Part shown: piece after piece, positions 35,652 through 45,476 of the stretch | How positions within the stretch are numbered: the first letter of the stretch is position 1 | Layout of the letters: each line of letters begins with the position of its first letter | Origin: Scopulibacillus_A cellulosilyticus | GTDB lineage: Bacteria > Bacillota > Bacilli > Bacillales > Sporolactobacillaceae | DNA length: 64,000 nucleotides | Assembly: GCF_042665295.1 (NCBI RefSeq) | Contig: NZ_JBHTCO010000004.1 | Location: 624,537 to 688,536 of the forward strand | Direction of reading: 5' to 3' | Notes under the pieces: generated by a model | Told to the model about the DNA's origin: nothing | What the model saw: only the letters and a program-made list of their open reading frames with translations | Databases searched by the model: none | Program-made: the position numbers and the translations under genes

Positions 35652-37160
35652 ATGAGTGAGACTAAGGTAAATAATAAGACTGAGAAAGATTATTCAAAAT
35701 ACTTTCAAACAACTTTCCAGCCGCCTTCGCTGAAAGAAGCCAGAAGGCGCAGAAAGAAAACCGTCCAATTTTTAAATGATTTTAGTATTCCTGAAGATAT
35801 AAAAGGCATCGGAAAAGATAAAAAGTTTTTAATCCGTACTTATGGATGTCAAATGAATGAACATGATACAGAAGTTATGGCAGGTATTTTAAGCGAGATC
35901 GGTTATACAGCTACTGATCGTGAAGAAGATGCGGATATCATCCTTTTAAATACATGTGCGATACGTGAAAATGCTGAGAATAAAGTGTTTGGTGAAATCG
36001 GCCATCTTAAAAACTTAAAAAGAGAGAATCCTAATTTAATTTTAGGTGTTTGCGGGTGTATGGCTCAAGAGGAATCAGTTGTCAACCGTATTTTAGAGAA
36101 ACACCAGCACATGGATCTCATATTCGGAACCCACAATATTCACAGACTTCCACAGCTTCTAAAAGAGGCGCTCTTTAGTAAAGAGATGGTCATGGAAGTT
36201 TGGTCAAAAGAAGGCGACGTTGTTGAAAACTTGCCGAGAATGCGTAAGGGTAATATCAGAGCCTGGGTTAACATTATGTACGGCTGCGACAAATTCTGTA
36301 CGTATTGCATCGTTCCTTATACACGCGGAAAGGAAAGAAGCCGTCATCCGAAAGAAATCATTGATGAGGTCCGCGAACTTGCCCGTCAAGGCTACAAAGA
36401 AATTACGCTTCTTGGTCAAAACGTTAATGCTTACGGTAAAGACTTGGAATCCGTTGAAAATTACGGTTTAGGCGATTTGATGGACGAAATCCGGAAGATC
36501 GATATTCCGCGGGTCCGTTTTACAACAAGCCATCCAAGAGACTTTGATGATCACTTAGTAGAAGTGCTTGGAAAGGGCGGAAACCTTGTTGAACATATTC
36601 ATTTGCCGGTTCAATCAGGAAACTCTGATATGTTGAAAATCATGGGCCGGAAATATACGAGAGAAAGATATTTGGAATTGTTCTATAAAATTAAAGAAGC
36701 TGTTCCAAATGCCTCATTTACAACGGATATTATTGTCGGTTTTCCAAACGAAACCGATGAGCAATTCGAAGATACAATGTCCTTAGTACGGGAATGCCAG
36801 TTTGACGGTGCCTATACGTTTATCTATTCGCCGCGTGAAGGTACACCTGCTGCAAGAATGGAAGATAACATTCCTATGTCTGTAAAAAAAGAACGTTTGC
36901 AGCGATTAAATGAGCTTGTCAATGAGCTTGCTGCAAAAAGCAATGCGAAATTAAAAGATCAAGTCGTCGAAGTGCTGGTTGAAGGCACAAGTAAAAAGAA
37001 TCCGAAAGTACTATCCGGTCATACAAGAACGAACAAAGTTGTTAATTTCCGCGGTCCAAAATCTCTGATCGGTGAATTGGTTAATGTTCGTGTCACTGAA
37101 GCTAAAACATGGACGTTAGATGGTGAATTTGTTGAGAAGGCGGGTGTAAGTGTCAAATGA
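35652..37160 (+). CDS. miaB: tRNA-2-methylthio-N6-dimethylallyladenosine synthase
   Basis: A radical SAM methylthiotransferase that adds the methylthio group to i6A37 of tRNA, after MiaA (also in this window) has acted. The 502 residues have the UPF0004 domain with RTYGCQMNEHDTE, the radical SAM motif CDKFCTYC (CxxxCxxC), and a C-terminal TRAM domain. ATG 35652 lies 10 bases after AAAGGAGG; the in-frame codon at 35631 precedes that site. Its stop overlaps the ricA start. Confidence 0.96.
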   Translation: MSETKVNNKTEKDYSKYFQTTFQPPSLKEARRRRKKTVQFLNDFSIPEDIKGIGKDKKFLIRTYGCQMNEHDTEVMAGILSEIGYTATDREEDADIILLNTCAIRENAENKVFGEIGHLKNLKRENPNLILGVCGCMAQEESVVNRILEKHQHMDLIFGTHNIHRLPQLLKEALFSKEMVMEVWSKEGDVVENLPRMRKGNIRAWVNIMYGCDKFCTYCIVPYTRGKERSRHPKEIIDEVRELARQGYKEITLLGQNVNAYGKDLESVENYGLGDLMDEIRKIDIPRVRFTTSHPRDFDDHLVEVLGKGGNLVEHIHLPVQSGNSDMLKIMGRKYTRERYLELFYKIKEAVPNASFTTDIIVGFPNETDEQFEDTMSLVRECQFDGAYTFIYSPREGTPAARMEDNIPMSVKKERLQRLNELVNELAAKSNAKLKDQVVEVLVEGTSKKNPKVLSGHTRTNKVVNFRGPKSLIGELVNVRVTEAKTWTLDGEFVEKAGVSVK

Positions 37161-37585
37161 CACAATATACGAAGAAGGAAGTTATTGCTAAGGCGCAAGA
37201 AATTGCCCAAATGATTGCTTCAACAGATGAAGTCGACTTTTTTAAGCGTGCGGAAGAGAAAATTAACAGAAATGAAAAGGTGCAAAAGTTAATCGCACAA
37301 ATTAAACTTTACCAAAAAGAATCTGTTAACCTGCAGCATTATCAAAAACATGAAGCTCTTAAGAAAAATGAAGAGAAAATAGATGAACTCTTAAAAGAGC
37401 TTGACAGCATTCCGGTTGTCCAATCATTTAAACAGTCTCAAGAAGATGTTAATGACTTGCTGCAATTAATTTCCAATACGATTTCCAACAAAGTCACCGA
37501 AGAAATTATTAAATCAACCGGCGGAGACTTACTGGCCGGTCAAACCGGCTCCGCTATCGAATCTAAAAAAACTCAAGGCTGCTGA
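37157..37585 (+). CDS. ricA: RicA (YmcA), YlbF/YmcA family
   Basis: A 142-residue helical protein overlapping miaB by 4 bases (ATGA). It belongs to the YlbF/YmcA family, whose members with YaaT form an iron-sulfur complex that affects RNase Y activity, biofilm formation, competence and sporulation in B. subtilis. It ends in ...KTQGC, a C-terminal Cys as expected for cluster binding. rny lies 6.6 kb upstream. Confidence 0.93.
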   Translation: MTQYTKKEVIAKAQEIAQMIASTDEVDFFKRAEEKINRNEKVQKLIAQIKLYQKESVNLQHYQKHEALKKNEEKIDELLKELDSIPVVQSFKQSQEDVNDLLQLISNTISNKVTEEIIKSTGGDLLAGQTGSAIESKKTQGC

Positions 37586-37611
37586 CATTAAACATGTCAG
37601 CAGTTTTTTAT
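37579..37611 (+). terminator. Intrinsic terminator after ricA
   Basis: The stem CTGCTGACAT / ATGTCAGCAG overlaps the ricA stop codon and is followed by TTTTTTATTTT. Confidence 0.9.
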
Positions 37612-37778
37612 TTTCAGATAAACTGCATTTAATACTTGTATTTATATTTTCAACCAAACAATGATTTTATTATGTAAACTAAATGTATTTTAATATACCC
37701 AAACATCCTGCCTCTTCATAATATGTAGTAAAAATCAAAATCATTCTTTTTAATGGCTGCATGGATATAAAATTTAGC

Positions 37779-37806
37779 ACACTAGTTATTCGCCCTGCAT
37801 ACGATG
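37779..37806 (+). promoter_or_regulatory. Possible sigma-K promoter for cotE
   Basis: AC (37779-37780), 17 bases, CATACGATG (37798-37806) is one base off the CATANNNTA pattern. B. subtilis cotE has a sigma-E and a sigma-K promoter; no clear sigma-E site was found in the upstream 190 bases. Confidence 0.45.
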
Positions 37807-37839
37807 ACAGAGAAGAAGGCAAAGAGGAGGTTTGGACTC

Positions 37840-38391
37840 GTGGCTGATAACGGCTATAGAGAAATTATAACAAAAGCGATTTGCGGCAAAGGGAAAAAAT
37901 TCAGTCAAACAGCACATACTGTTTCACCATCACATAAACCTTCTAGTATTCTTGGTTGTTGGGTGATTAATCATAAATATAAAACCCATTATCAAAAGGA
38001 TTGCGTTATTGTAGAAGGTTCATATGATGTGAACATTTGGTACTCTTACAGTAATAATACGAAAACAGAGGTTGTCACTGAAACCGTAACTTACCGGGAT
38101 CAAGTTGCATTAACAATCAAAGATAAAAAGGTGATATCTGATCAATTGGAAGTGGCAGCTAGAACGCTGCAAGAACCTAATTGTTTAGAAGCAAATATAT
38201 CCCCAAATGGCAACAAAATTGTCGCACAAGTAGAAAGGGAATTCCTTGTTGAAGTGATTGGTGAAACAAAAGTCAGGGTTCGAGTTGATGATGATGATCT
38301 CTTTGAAGAAGACGATGATTGGGAAGATGAATTAGAGGAAGCCTTTGAAGATCTGGATTCTGACTTTTTAGTCGGCGAAGTAGAAGAATAA
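37840..38391 (+). CDS. cotE: Outer spore coat morphogenetic protein CotE
   Basis: A 183-residue protein with YREIITKAI at the start, KPSSILGCWVINHKY, NVWYSY-like NIWYSYSNNTKTEVVTE and NCLEANISPNGNK, and a strongly acidic C-terminus ending DFLVGEVEE. CotE organises outer coat assembly around the forespore. GTG 37840 lies 9 bases after AGAGGAGG and gives the family N-terminus; the in-frame ATG 37804 would put that site inside the gene. Confidence 0.95.
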   Translation: MADNGYREIITKAICGKGKKFSQTAHTVSPSHKPSSILGCWVINHKYKTHYQKDCVIVEGSYDVNIWYSYSNNTKTEVVTETVTYRDQVALTIKDKKVISDQLEVAARTLQEPNCLEANISPNGNKIVAQVEREFLVEVIGETKVRVRVDDDDLFEEDDDWEDELEEAFEDLDSDFLVGEVEE

Positions 38392-38658
38392 CATCGCGGG
38401 GGAGAAGACGGGGATCTTCTTCCTCGTTTTATTGTCTGAAAATTCAAGTGCACTAAAGGATAAAAGTACAAGTGCAACGAAGCGAGTCTGCGAACAAACT
38501 GAATTAGCGAGAATTGTACTCTGAAGTGCTAAGCTGTTGATGTCCCTTTGTGAGGAACAAGCCAATTTTTCTTTTCCAAATTCCGTTTCTTTGTTTTATA
38601 CTAAGTATCTTATGTTATAATACTTGTCGAATATAGTCATTGTTAGGAGAAGAAAAGC
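38392..38658 (+). other. Intergenic region cotE-mutS
   Basis: 267 bases without a gene. It holds a possible small element at 38451-38552, with ends CACTAAAGG and CCTTTGTG and an inner AGTACAA / TTGTACT pair, repeated AAGTGC words, and a probable mutS -10 box TATAAT at 38616 with an unclear -35. The GAAGACGGGGATCTTC stem near 38404 could end cotE. Confidence 0.4.
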
Positions 38659-41253
38659 ATGGCATATACTCCAATGATCCAGCAATATTTATCGATTAAG
38701 GCACAATATCAAGATGCCTTTTTATTTTTTCGTCTTGGTGATTTTTATGAAATGTTTTTTGAAGATGCAAAGAAAGCATCACTTGAACTAGAAATAACTT
38801 TAACATCCCGGGACGGCGGACAAAATGAAAGAATACCGATGTGCGGGGTTCCTTACCATGCAGCGAAACAATATATTAAAGTTCTTGTAGAAAAAGGTTA
38901 TAAGATTGCGATTTGTGAACAAGTCGAAGACCCAAAGACTGCAAAGGGTGTCGTTAAAAGGGAAGTCATTCAACTGATTACGCCTGGAACGATAATGGAC
39001 AACCAATCTTTAACCCCGAAGGAGAATAACTACCTGACATCAATTACAGCATTTGATGATGAAACATTTGGCTTTGCGATTTGTGATTTAACAACCGGCG
39101 AAATGAAAGTCACAAGTATTGCAAGCTGGGAAGGTATTATACAAGAGCTTGCTGCCTATGAATCAAAGGAAGTTGTCGTCTCTTCCTCATTTGATGAAAC
39201 AGCGTCAAAGGAGTTAAGTCAAAGGCTCGGTGTGACAATCTCCTTTGAAGAAAATGCGGAGATCCCGGACACTTTAAAGGCATTGGCAGTCACTATAGAT
39301 CAAATTAAAATGCAGCAATCACTGGGCCGTTTGCTCCAATATTTAGTTAAAACGCAAAAGCGATCTCTGGACCATCTTCAGCCGGCAGAATTTTATGCGG
39401 TTCAAGATTATATGGCGATAGATCCAAACTCAAGGAGAAACCTTGAGCTTGTCGCCACAATGAAAGATAAGAAGAAATTCGGCTCCCTATTATGGCTTTT
39501 GGACAAAACAAAAACGGCAATGGGCGGAAGGAAACTCAAACAATGGATCGAGAAGCCTTTGTTAAATCAAACAACAATTAACGAAAGACTGTCCTGTGTC
39601 GAATCATTAATTGATCATTATTTTGAGAGAGAGACCGTCCGCGAGTGCCTGGAGAATGTTTACGATCTGGAACGCCTTGTCGGCAGGGTGGCTTACGGCA
39701 ATGTGAATGCCCGTGAACTCGTTCAATTAAAACAATCGCTAGCGCAAGTACCAGCTGTTATTCAATCATTAAATGATATTGAAAATGATGTCATAAAACA
39801 ATTAGCGGACAGAATGGACCCTTGCGATGATGTTAAAGCAATTATTGATAAGGGAATTATCGATGATCCGCCGATATCGATTACTGACGGCGGAATAATT
39901 AAAACAGGTTATCATGAGAAGTTAGATCAATACCGTGATATTAGTCAAAACGGTAAAGCTTGGATTGCCGAACTTGAACAAGCCGAACGTAAAAGTACAG
40001 GTATTAAATCATTAAAAGTCGGTTATAACAAAGTGTTCGGTTATTATATTGAAGTAACAAAAGCTAATTTAAGGCATTTGCCTGAGGGCCGTTATGAACG
40101 AAAACAAACGCTGGCAAACGCTGAACGATTTATAACCCCTGAACTTAAGGAGAAAGAAAAGTTAATTCTTGAAGCGGAAGAAAAAATGGTTGATTTAGAA
40201 TATGAATTGTTTCAGGAGATTAGAAGCCATATTAAAGCACATTCAAAGAGACTTCAAGAATTAGCGCAGTTAATCAGTCAAATCGATGTCCTGCAAAGCT
40301 TTGCGATTGTAAGCGAAAATAATCAATATACAAAGCCGGTATTTACAAAAACCAGAGCAGTTGAACTTAAAGAATCCCGTCACCCGGTTGTAGAACAAGT
40401 GATGGAGAATAAAATGTTTGTTGCAAATGATTTATCAATGAATGAATCTTGTGATACCCTGCTGATAACAGGACCTAATATGGGCGGTAAGAGTACCTTT
40501 ATGAGGCAGGTGGCTTTATCGGCTATCATGGCGCAAATGGGCTGCTTTGTCCCTGCCGAACGTGCCGAGCTTCCGATATTTGATCAGATTTTCACCCGGA
40601 TTGGAGCGGCTGATGATCTTGTTTCTGGGCAAAGCACCTTTATGGTCGAGATGATGGAAGCCCAGTATGCCTTGTCACATGCAACACAAAACAGCTTGAT
40701 TTTATTAGATGAGATAGGCAGGGGAACGTCAACCTATGACGGGATTGCTATTGCCCAAGCCATTGTCGAGTATATCCATGACAAAATAGCTGCGAAAACA
40801 TTATTTTCAACACATTATCATGAGCTTACCGATTTAGAAGACCGTCTGTTAAGATTAAAGAATGTCCACGTCAGCGCTATGGAAGAAGACGGAAAGGTTG
40901 TCTTTTTACATAAAGTCTTGCCGGGACAAGCCGATAAAAGCTACGGCATTCATGTTGCCAAGCTTGCAAATTTACCAGATTCATTGATTGACCGAGCAAA
41001 TGACATTTTAAAAGAATTAGAAGGAAAAGAAGATGCTTCGCTGACTGATCATGCGTTATCTCAGAATACAGTATCAGAAGATAGTGAGCAGCTGACATTT
41101 TTCACAGAGCAGGAAACGAATAAAAAACAAACATCTATTAGTTCTAAAGAAAGCCAGATCATTAAAACATTGGAATCATTAGATCTCCTGGCTATGAATC
41201 CAATGGAAGCGATGAATGAGCTGTATAAGCTGCAAATGGCTTTAAAAAAATAA
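38659..41253 (+). CDS. mutS: DNA mismatch repair protein MutS
   Basis: An 864-residue mismatch sensor. The mismatch-reading motif FFRLGDFYEMFFEDA is near residue 23, Walker A GPNMGGKST begins at residue 605, LLDEIGRGTSTYDG follows near 683, and the C-terminal region after 800 is divergent as usual. It recognises base mismatches and recruits MutL, encoded next. It starts at ATG 38659 after TTAGGAG. Confidence 0.98.
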   Translation: MAYTPMIQQYLSIKAQYQDAFLFFRLGDFYEMFFEDAKKASLELEITLTSRDGGQNERIPMCGVPYHAAKQYIKVLVEKGYKIAICEQVEDPKTAKGVVKREVIQLITPGTIMDNQSLTPKENNYLTSITAFDDETFGFAICDLTTGEMKVTSIASWEGIIQELAAYESKEVVVSSSFDETASKELSQRLGVTISFEENAEIPDTLKALAVTIDQIKMQQSLGRLLQYLVKTQKRSLDHLQPAEFYAVQDYMAIDPNSRRNLELVATMKDKKKFGSLLWLLDKTKTAMGGRKLKQWIEKPLLNQTTINERLSCVESLIDHYFERETVRECLENVYDLERLVGRVAYGNVNARELVQLKQSLAQVPAVIQSLNDIENDVIKQLADRMDPCDDVKAIIDKGIIDDPPISITDGGIIKTGYHEKLDQYRDISQNGKAWIAELEQAERKSTGIKSLKVGYNKVFGYYIEVTKANLRHLPEGRYERKQTLANAERFITPELKEKEKLILEAEEKMVDLEYELFQEIRSHIKAHSKRLQELAQLISQIDVLQSFAIVSENNQYTKPVFTKTRAVELKESRHPVVEQVMENKMFVANDLSMNESCDTLLITGPNMGGKSTFMRQVALSAIMAQMGCFVPAERAELPIFDQIFTRIGAADDLVSGQSTFMVEMMEAQYALSHATQNSLILLDEIGRGTSTYDGIAIAQAIVEYIHDKIAAKTLFSTHYHELTDLEDRLLRLKNVHVSAMEEDGKVVFLHKVLPGQADKSYGIHVAKLANLPDSLIDRANDILKELEGKEDASLTDHALSQNTVSEDSEQLTFFTEQETNKKQTSISSKESQIIKTLESLDLLAMNPMEAMNELYKLQMALKK

Positions 41254-41271
41254 CCATACGGAGGGTCCGCT

Positions 41272-43242
41272 TTGGGAAAAATAATCAAACTGGATGAACC
41301 GTTAGCAAATAAAATAGCCGCAGGAGAAGTCGTTGAACGGCCGGCATCAATTGTAAAGGAATTGGTAGAGAATTCATTGGATGCCGGTGCCACGCAAGTT
41401 CAAGTTGATGTCGAAGAAGGCGGCCTTAATAAAATTAAAATTACTGATAATGGTCATGGCATTGCCCCTGATGATTGCCGAATCGCGTTTGAACGTCACG
41501 CCACTAGTAAAATATCAGAAGAAAGCGATCTGTTTCATATCCGCACGCTTGGATTCCGGGGGGAAGCATTGCCAAGTATTGCTTCGGTTTCACATATTGA
41601 ATTAAAAACAGGGACTGGTGACGGCCCCGGCAGTTACCTTATTTTACAAGGCGGACACGTTATTCAACAAGGGCATTCTGACAGCCGCAGGGGTACTGAA
41701 ATTACGGTGAGAAACCTTTTTTACAATACCCCGGCACGATTAAAGCATTTGAAAACGATCCATACAGAACTTGGCAATATTACAGATATTATGAATAAAT
41801 TAGCCCTTGCTCATCCGGATGTACGTTTTCAACTGACACATAATAATAAAATGCTATTAAACACAAACGGACGAAATGATTTAACGCAAGTGATTGCGGC
41901 CATTTATGGTATGCAAACAGCCAAACTCTCATTGCCATTCAGCGGCGAATCTTTAGATTTTAAGATTCATGGCCGCGTTGTAAAACCGGAAATAACAAGA
42001 GCCGGCAGACAGTACGTCTATATATTGATCAACGGCAGATACATTAAAAACTATCCGATTTTTAATGCAATCATCAATGGATGCCACACTTTGCTGCCTA
42101 TTGGCCGCTATCCGATCGCTGTTATTCATATAGAAATGGATCCCACGCTCATTGATGTTAATGTTCATCCTGCCAAACTCGAAGCGCGGATTAGTAAAGA
42201 AAAGGAACTATGCGGACTTATTGAAAAGACAATCAGAGAAACGTTTCATAAAGAGCGGCTGATTCCTTCAGTAAAGAAGAATGACAAGCCGAAAAGGCCA
42301 AAATCCGATCAGCAAACGCTCGATTTTAGCGAACCACCGCTCCCTCAAAGACAACCGGAAAAACGGGCTGAGAAAATAAATTCACATGTGGAAACAGATA
42401 ACGCTTCAAATCTGGAATATAATCAAACTTTTGATAACAACAATCATACTGATGACAATGACAAGCTTGTCCGAGCCCAGGAACCCCGTCAATACCAGGA
42501 GGTCATTCGAGAGTCGGAGAGTATAACTGAGACTATAGAGCAGAATAACGATTTACCAACGCCTGATTCACACGGGGATTTCAATAATGATGTTATAGAA
42601 GAGTATACAGCCCATGAAGATCCGCTTGCGGACTCGGAACCGGATTCTCATAACAAAAGACGGATGCCGAAGCTATATCCCATCGGACAAATGCATGGCA
42701 CTTATATATTTGCTCAAAATGAAGAAGGACTTTATATCATAGACCAGCATGCTGCTCAAGAAAGAATAAAGTACGAATTTTTCCGTGAAAAAGTAGGGCA
42801 GACTGAGCATGAGGTTCAAGAATGTCTTGTCCCGATAACATTTGAATTTACCGCAAAAGAATATACTATCATCGAAGAATATCATGATTATTTAAAACAA
42901 CTAGGGTTAGATTTTGAACCCTTTGGTCAGCATTCCTTTATCGTCCGGGCACATCCGACATGGTTTCCGAAAGGCCAAGAAAAAGAAACCATTGAAGATA
43001 TTGTTCATCAGCTTTTGGAAAACAGCCATGTGTCTATAAAAAAATTAAGAGAAAAGTTAGCGATCATGATGTCTTGTAAAAAATCAATCAAAGCCAACCA
43101 TTATTTACGTGATGATGAAATTGAAGCATTGTTAGAACAGTTAAGACTGGCGGAAGATCCGTTTACGTGCCCGCATGGCCGTCCCGTTATCATTCATTTT
43201 TCAACGTATGAAATGGAAAAATTATTTAAACGTGTAATGTAA
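41272..43242 (+). CDS. mutL: DNA mismatch repair endonuclease MutL
   Basis: A 656-residue protein with an N-terminal GHKL ATPase (ELVENSLDAGAT, GFRGEALPSIASVS) and a C-terminal nickase domain with the endonuclease motif DQHAAQERIKYE beginning at residue 491, plus CPHGRPVIIHF. A long polar linker (about 340-455) joins them. It starts with TTG 41272 after GGAGGG, 18 bases after mutS. It nicks the new strand during repair. Confidence 0.97.
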   Translation: MGKIIKLDEPLANKIAAGEVVERPASIVKELVENSLDAGATQVQVDVEEGGLNKIKITDNGHGIAPDDCRIAFERHATSKISEESDLFHIRTLGFRGEALPSIASVSHIELKTGTGDGPGSYLILQGGHVIQQGHSDSRRGTEITVRNLFYNTPARLKHLKTIHTELGNITDIMNKLALAHPDVRFQLTHNNKMLLNTNGRNDLTQVIAAIYGMQTAKLSLPFSGESLDFKIHGRVVKPEITRAGRQYVYILINGRYIKNYPIFNAIINGCHTLLPIGRYPIAVIHIEMDPTLIDVNVHPAKLEARISKEKELCGLIEKTIRETFHKERLIPSVKKNDKPKRPKSDQQTLDFSEPPLPQRQPEKRAEKINSHVETDNASNLEYNQTFDNNNHTDDNDKLVRAQEPRQYQEVIRESESITETIEQNNDLPTPDSHGDFNNDVIEEYTAHEDPLADSEPDSHNKRRMPKLYPIGQMHGTYIFAQNEEGLYIIDQHAAQERIKYEFFREKVGQTEHEVQECLVPITFEFTAKEYTIIEEYHDYLKQLGLDFEPFGQHSFIVRAHPTWFPKGQEKETIEDIVHQLLENSHVSIKKLREKLAIMMSCKKSIKANHYLRDDEIEALLEQLRLAEDPFTCPHGRPVIIHFSTYEMEKLFKRVM

Positions 43243-43371
43243 GGGGATTTTAAAGGGCGTGATTTACTTTTGGTTATTTTGCCCAAGGTTTTTTACCGAA
43301 TAATTGGCTCTTTTTTTTAATGAGTTTTTTATTTTCTCTAACCATTGCCTATACTGTTACGGGTGATGAAC

Positions 43372-43638
43372 ATGAAAGCTAACGATCAAGAACGGAAAAA
43401 ATTTGATAAAGCATTAGACGACATTCTCGAATTGTTTAATGAATTAGAGGATGATAAACCTTTGATTGATTTTGATGACGATGTTATTGAAAATATCGAA
43501 AAAACAAAGCTCAAATTCGGTGAAAGTGAAACTAATGAAAAAATTAACACGTTAATACGAGACATGCTTTCATGGTTGGATTTAAGCGATGTCGATTTAG
43601 AAGAAGATACAGAAGACGATGAAAAGGAAGAAGAATAA
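43372..43638 (+). CDS. Small acidic protein of unknown function
   Basis: An 88-residue protein from ATG 43372, after a weak GGGTG site (ATG 43366 would add two residues). It is rich in Asp and Glu, especially the last 20 residues, and mostly helical in appearance with no Cys or membrane segment. I do not recognise the family. It has a TATACT box just upstream (43350) and its own strong terminator, so it is probably a real monocistronic gene. It marks the end of the conserved mutSL block. Confidence 0.55.
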   Translation: MKANDQERKKFDKALDDILELFNELEDDKPLIDFDDDVIENIEKTKLKFGESETNEKINTLIRDMLSWLDLSDVDLEEDTEDDEKEEE

Positions 43639-43666
43639 CCGCCCAAAACAGGCGGTTCTTTTTTTT
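43637..43666 (+). terminator. Intrinsic terminator after the small acidic gene
   Basis: The stem AACCGCC / GGCGGTT with loop CAAAACA is followed by CTTTTTTTT. Confidence 0.9.
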
Positions 43667-43789
43667 AAGACCGAAAACATTAATAAATATCGAATTATAC
43701 TGTCAGGTAGGTATCAAGAATTGTATACTGGTGAAAAAATTGCACAATCCATTTATGTTGTTAACCGCCTTGCCAAGAAAGCTACAGAG

Positions 43790-44207
43790 GGCTTCTTCAT
43801 AGCAAGCTTAGTTATGTTCAGAATCCAATTGCGGCGTCCACTTCTTGAACAATGATTGCCACCGCTGTTTGTTGGAATACCTATGATTATTCTTGGTCAA
43901 GGTTACCCCTTACCCGTCCTTATAATAGTCACTGTGTTGGCCGGGATTGGATCGAGCGTCGTTGAAATAGCGTGGGATACCTCATTATAGCAGGCAATTC
44001 CACAAAATATGCTCTCTTGGGTGTGATCCTCGATGTCTTTGGCTCTTTTGCCACCATCCTATAGGTATGATACTTGCTGTTCCACTAGCTAACATTATCG
44101 GCTACAACACGGTTTCTACTGGAGGGATTATTTTCATCGTCATTGCACTTCTACCATTATCTGAACGACGTGTCCGCCAGATGACAACAGAAGACATTCA
44201 GGCACAT
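43790..44207 (+). pseudogene. Decayed C-terminal fragment of an MFS transporter
   Basis: This stretch is closely similar base by base to 59668-60085, the C-terminal half of the MFS gene at 58880. It has gained stop codons (for example the TGA after CTTCTTGAACAA near 43853 and the TAG in CATTATAGCAG near 43986) and several small deletions. Its 5' half is missing. The 66-codon open frame at 44067-44267 is just the intact tail (MILAVPLANIIGYNTVSTGGI). About 125 bases before it (43666-43789) code for an unrelated open stretch that I do not recognise. Confidence 0.85.
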
Positions 44208-44410
44208 CCCTTAGATATAGCAAGACGGATATTAAGGATTTTCCCGAAAGTCCAGCTGATGATATAAGAAATGATTTAGGTATGAAAGAAGAGGCTCGAA
44301 TAAGAAATGCAAGAACCGTTAATGGTAAATATTTTGATGCAATTAAAATGGGAATATTACGAAAGGAATGGGAAGAATTAAATAGAAATTATTTAAAGAT
44401 TCTTAACTAA
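44204..44410 (+). pseudogene. Unidentified open fragment following the MFS remnant
   Basis: A 68-codon frame without a start (KDFPESPADDIRNDLGMK..., ending LNRNYLKILN) ends with TAA at 44408. Codon use and composition are protein-like, so it is probably the C-terminus of a lost gene joined to the MFS remnant by deletion. I do not recognise the family. Confidence 0.4.
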
Positions 44411-44497
44411 TGGGAGGCTAATTATTAGTATTGAAATCGCCTCCCTAGTAATTATGTGGAATAGGTTTTATCGTTCAAAATAGAAATAATTTATGGA

Positions 44498-44717
44498 CAA
44501 CAACTAGAATGTCAAGAAGTTAGGGTTTAAGACTTATATATTATCCGATGCAATAGCTACTTTTGATCGATCTGGATATAATGGGAACCGTTATAAAGTA
44601 CAAGAAATCCATAAATTATCTTTAGTTAGCCTTAACGAAATGTTTGCAACAGTGGTTTCTACAAAGGATGTACATACAGAAATCAGTAATAAAGCCGAAA
44701 TGAATATGAAAATTTAG
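44498..44717 (+). pseudogene. C-terminal remnant of an isochorismatase-like cysteine hydrolase
   Basis: Read with one frameshift near 44520, the segment gives TTRMSRS then GFKTYILSDAIATFDRSGYN and IHKLSLVSLNEMFATVVSTK, the typical end of cysteine hydrolases of the isochorismatase family. The TTRM stretch is where the catalytic Cys region normally ends. The N-terminal two thirds are absent. Not functional. Confidence 0.65.
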
Positions 44718-44945
44718 TATTTATAAAGAAATTGATTCTCATTATTTTGGGGAACCTGTTTTTCTCTTTACGGGGTAGCGTCAGCGCCGGTGACTTCAAT
44801 CACATGGAAATAAATCAGCTTTATTAGGTTATGTAAACAAAATTTAATTATATTCTTTGTTGAGTTAACGGGACAGGGGAGTTGAGATCTAATATAATAA
44901 TATTTATACTAGTAATCAAAATAATGAGACTTTGGAGTGGGTTTT

Positions 44946-45401
44946 TTGGAAATTAAAATAGATGATTTAACTGGATCTGAAGTGGCTGAATTGCTAAGGG
45001 AGCACATTCAGAGTATGAGACTACATTCCCCGCCAGAAAGTAAACATGCACTTGATCTTGAGGCATTGCGAAAACCAGAAATTACATTCTGGAGTGCATG
45101 GGAAGGGGCTGAATTAGCTGGCTGCGGGGCACTTAAGGAACTTGATCGTCGCCATGGAGAAATAAAATCAATGAAAACTGCTTCCTCTCATCTTCGAAAA
45201 GGTGTTGCCAAGCGACTCCTTCAACACATAATTGAAGAGGCTAGACGGCGTTGCTATCGACGTTTAAGTTTAGAAACAGGATCAATGGATGCCTTCGAAC
45301 CAGCTAGAAGGTTATATTCAAACTTCGGGTTCCAATATTGTAGTCCATTTTCAGATTACATTGAGGACCCAAACAGTGTATTTATGACAAAGGAATTATG
45401 A
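44946..45401 (+). CDS. GNAT family N-acetyltransferase
   Basis: A 151-residue GNAT acetyltransferase. The acetyl-CoA-binding motif A region SSHLRKGVAKRLLQHIIEEARRR (about 79-101) and SLETGSMDAFEPARRLYSNFGFQYC are clear. TTG 44946 lies 8 bases after GGAG; GTG 44937 would place that site at the start codon. The substrate is unknown (small amine or peptide). It is intact, unlike its upstream neighbours, and lies inside the Tn3-ended cassette. Confidence 0.8.
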   Translation: MEIKIDDLTGSEVAELLREHIQSMRLHSPPESKHALDLEALRKPEITFWSAWEGAELAGCGALKELDRRHGEIKSMKTASSHLRKGVAKRLLQHIIEEARRRCYRRLSLETGSMDAFEPARRLYSNFGFQYCSPFSDYIEDPNSVFMTKEL

Positions 45402-45427
45402 TTTCATTTTTATCGTCCACCCTATTT

Positions 45428-45466
45428 GGAATACCGTCAGGAAAATTCGGAAACTACAATATTAAG
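45428..45466 (+). repeat. Degenerate Tn3-type terminal repeat
   Basis: GGAATACCGTCAGGAAAATT and the following bases to ...TACAATATTAAG align over about 38 bases with the Tn1546-type end. It points right and lies 10 bases beyond the 3' end of the DHFR-like gene, so together with the leftward end at 46179-46216 it frames that gene alone. Confidence 0.6.
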
Positions 45467-45476
45467 GTCAATATTA

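Noticed and set aside
43666..43789. Open stretch ILSGRYQELYTGEKIAQSIY before the MFS remnant as a gene
   Set aside because: It has no start signal and fuses into the MFS remnant; no family recognised.
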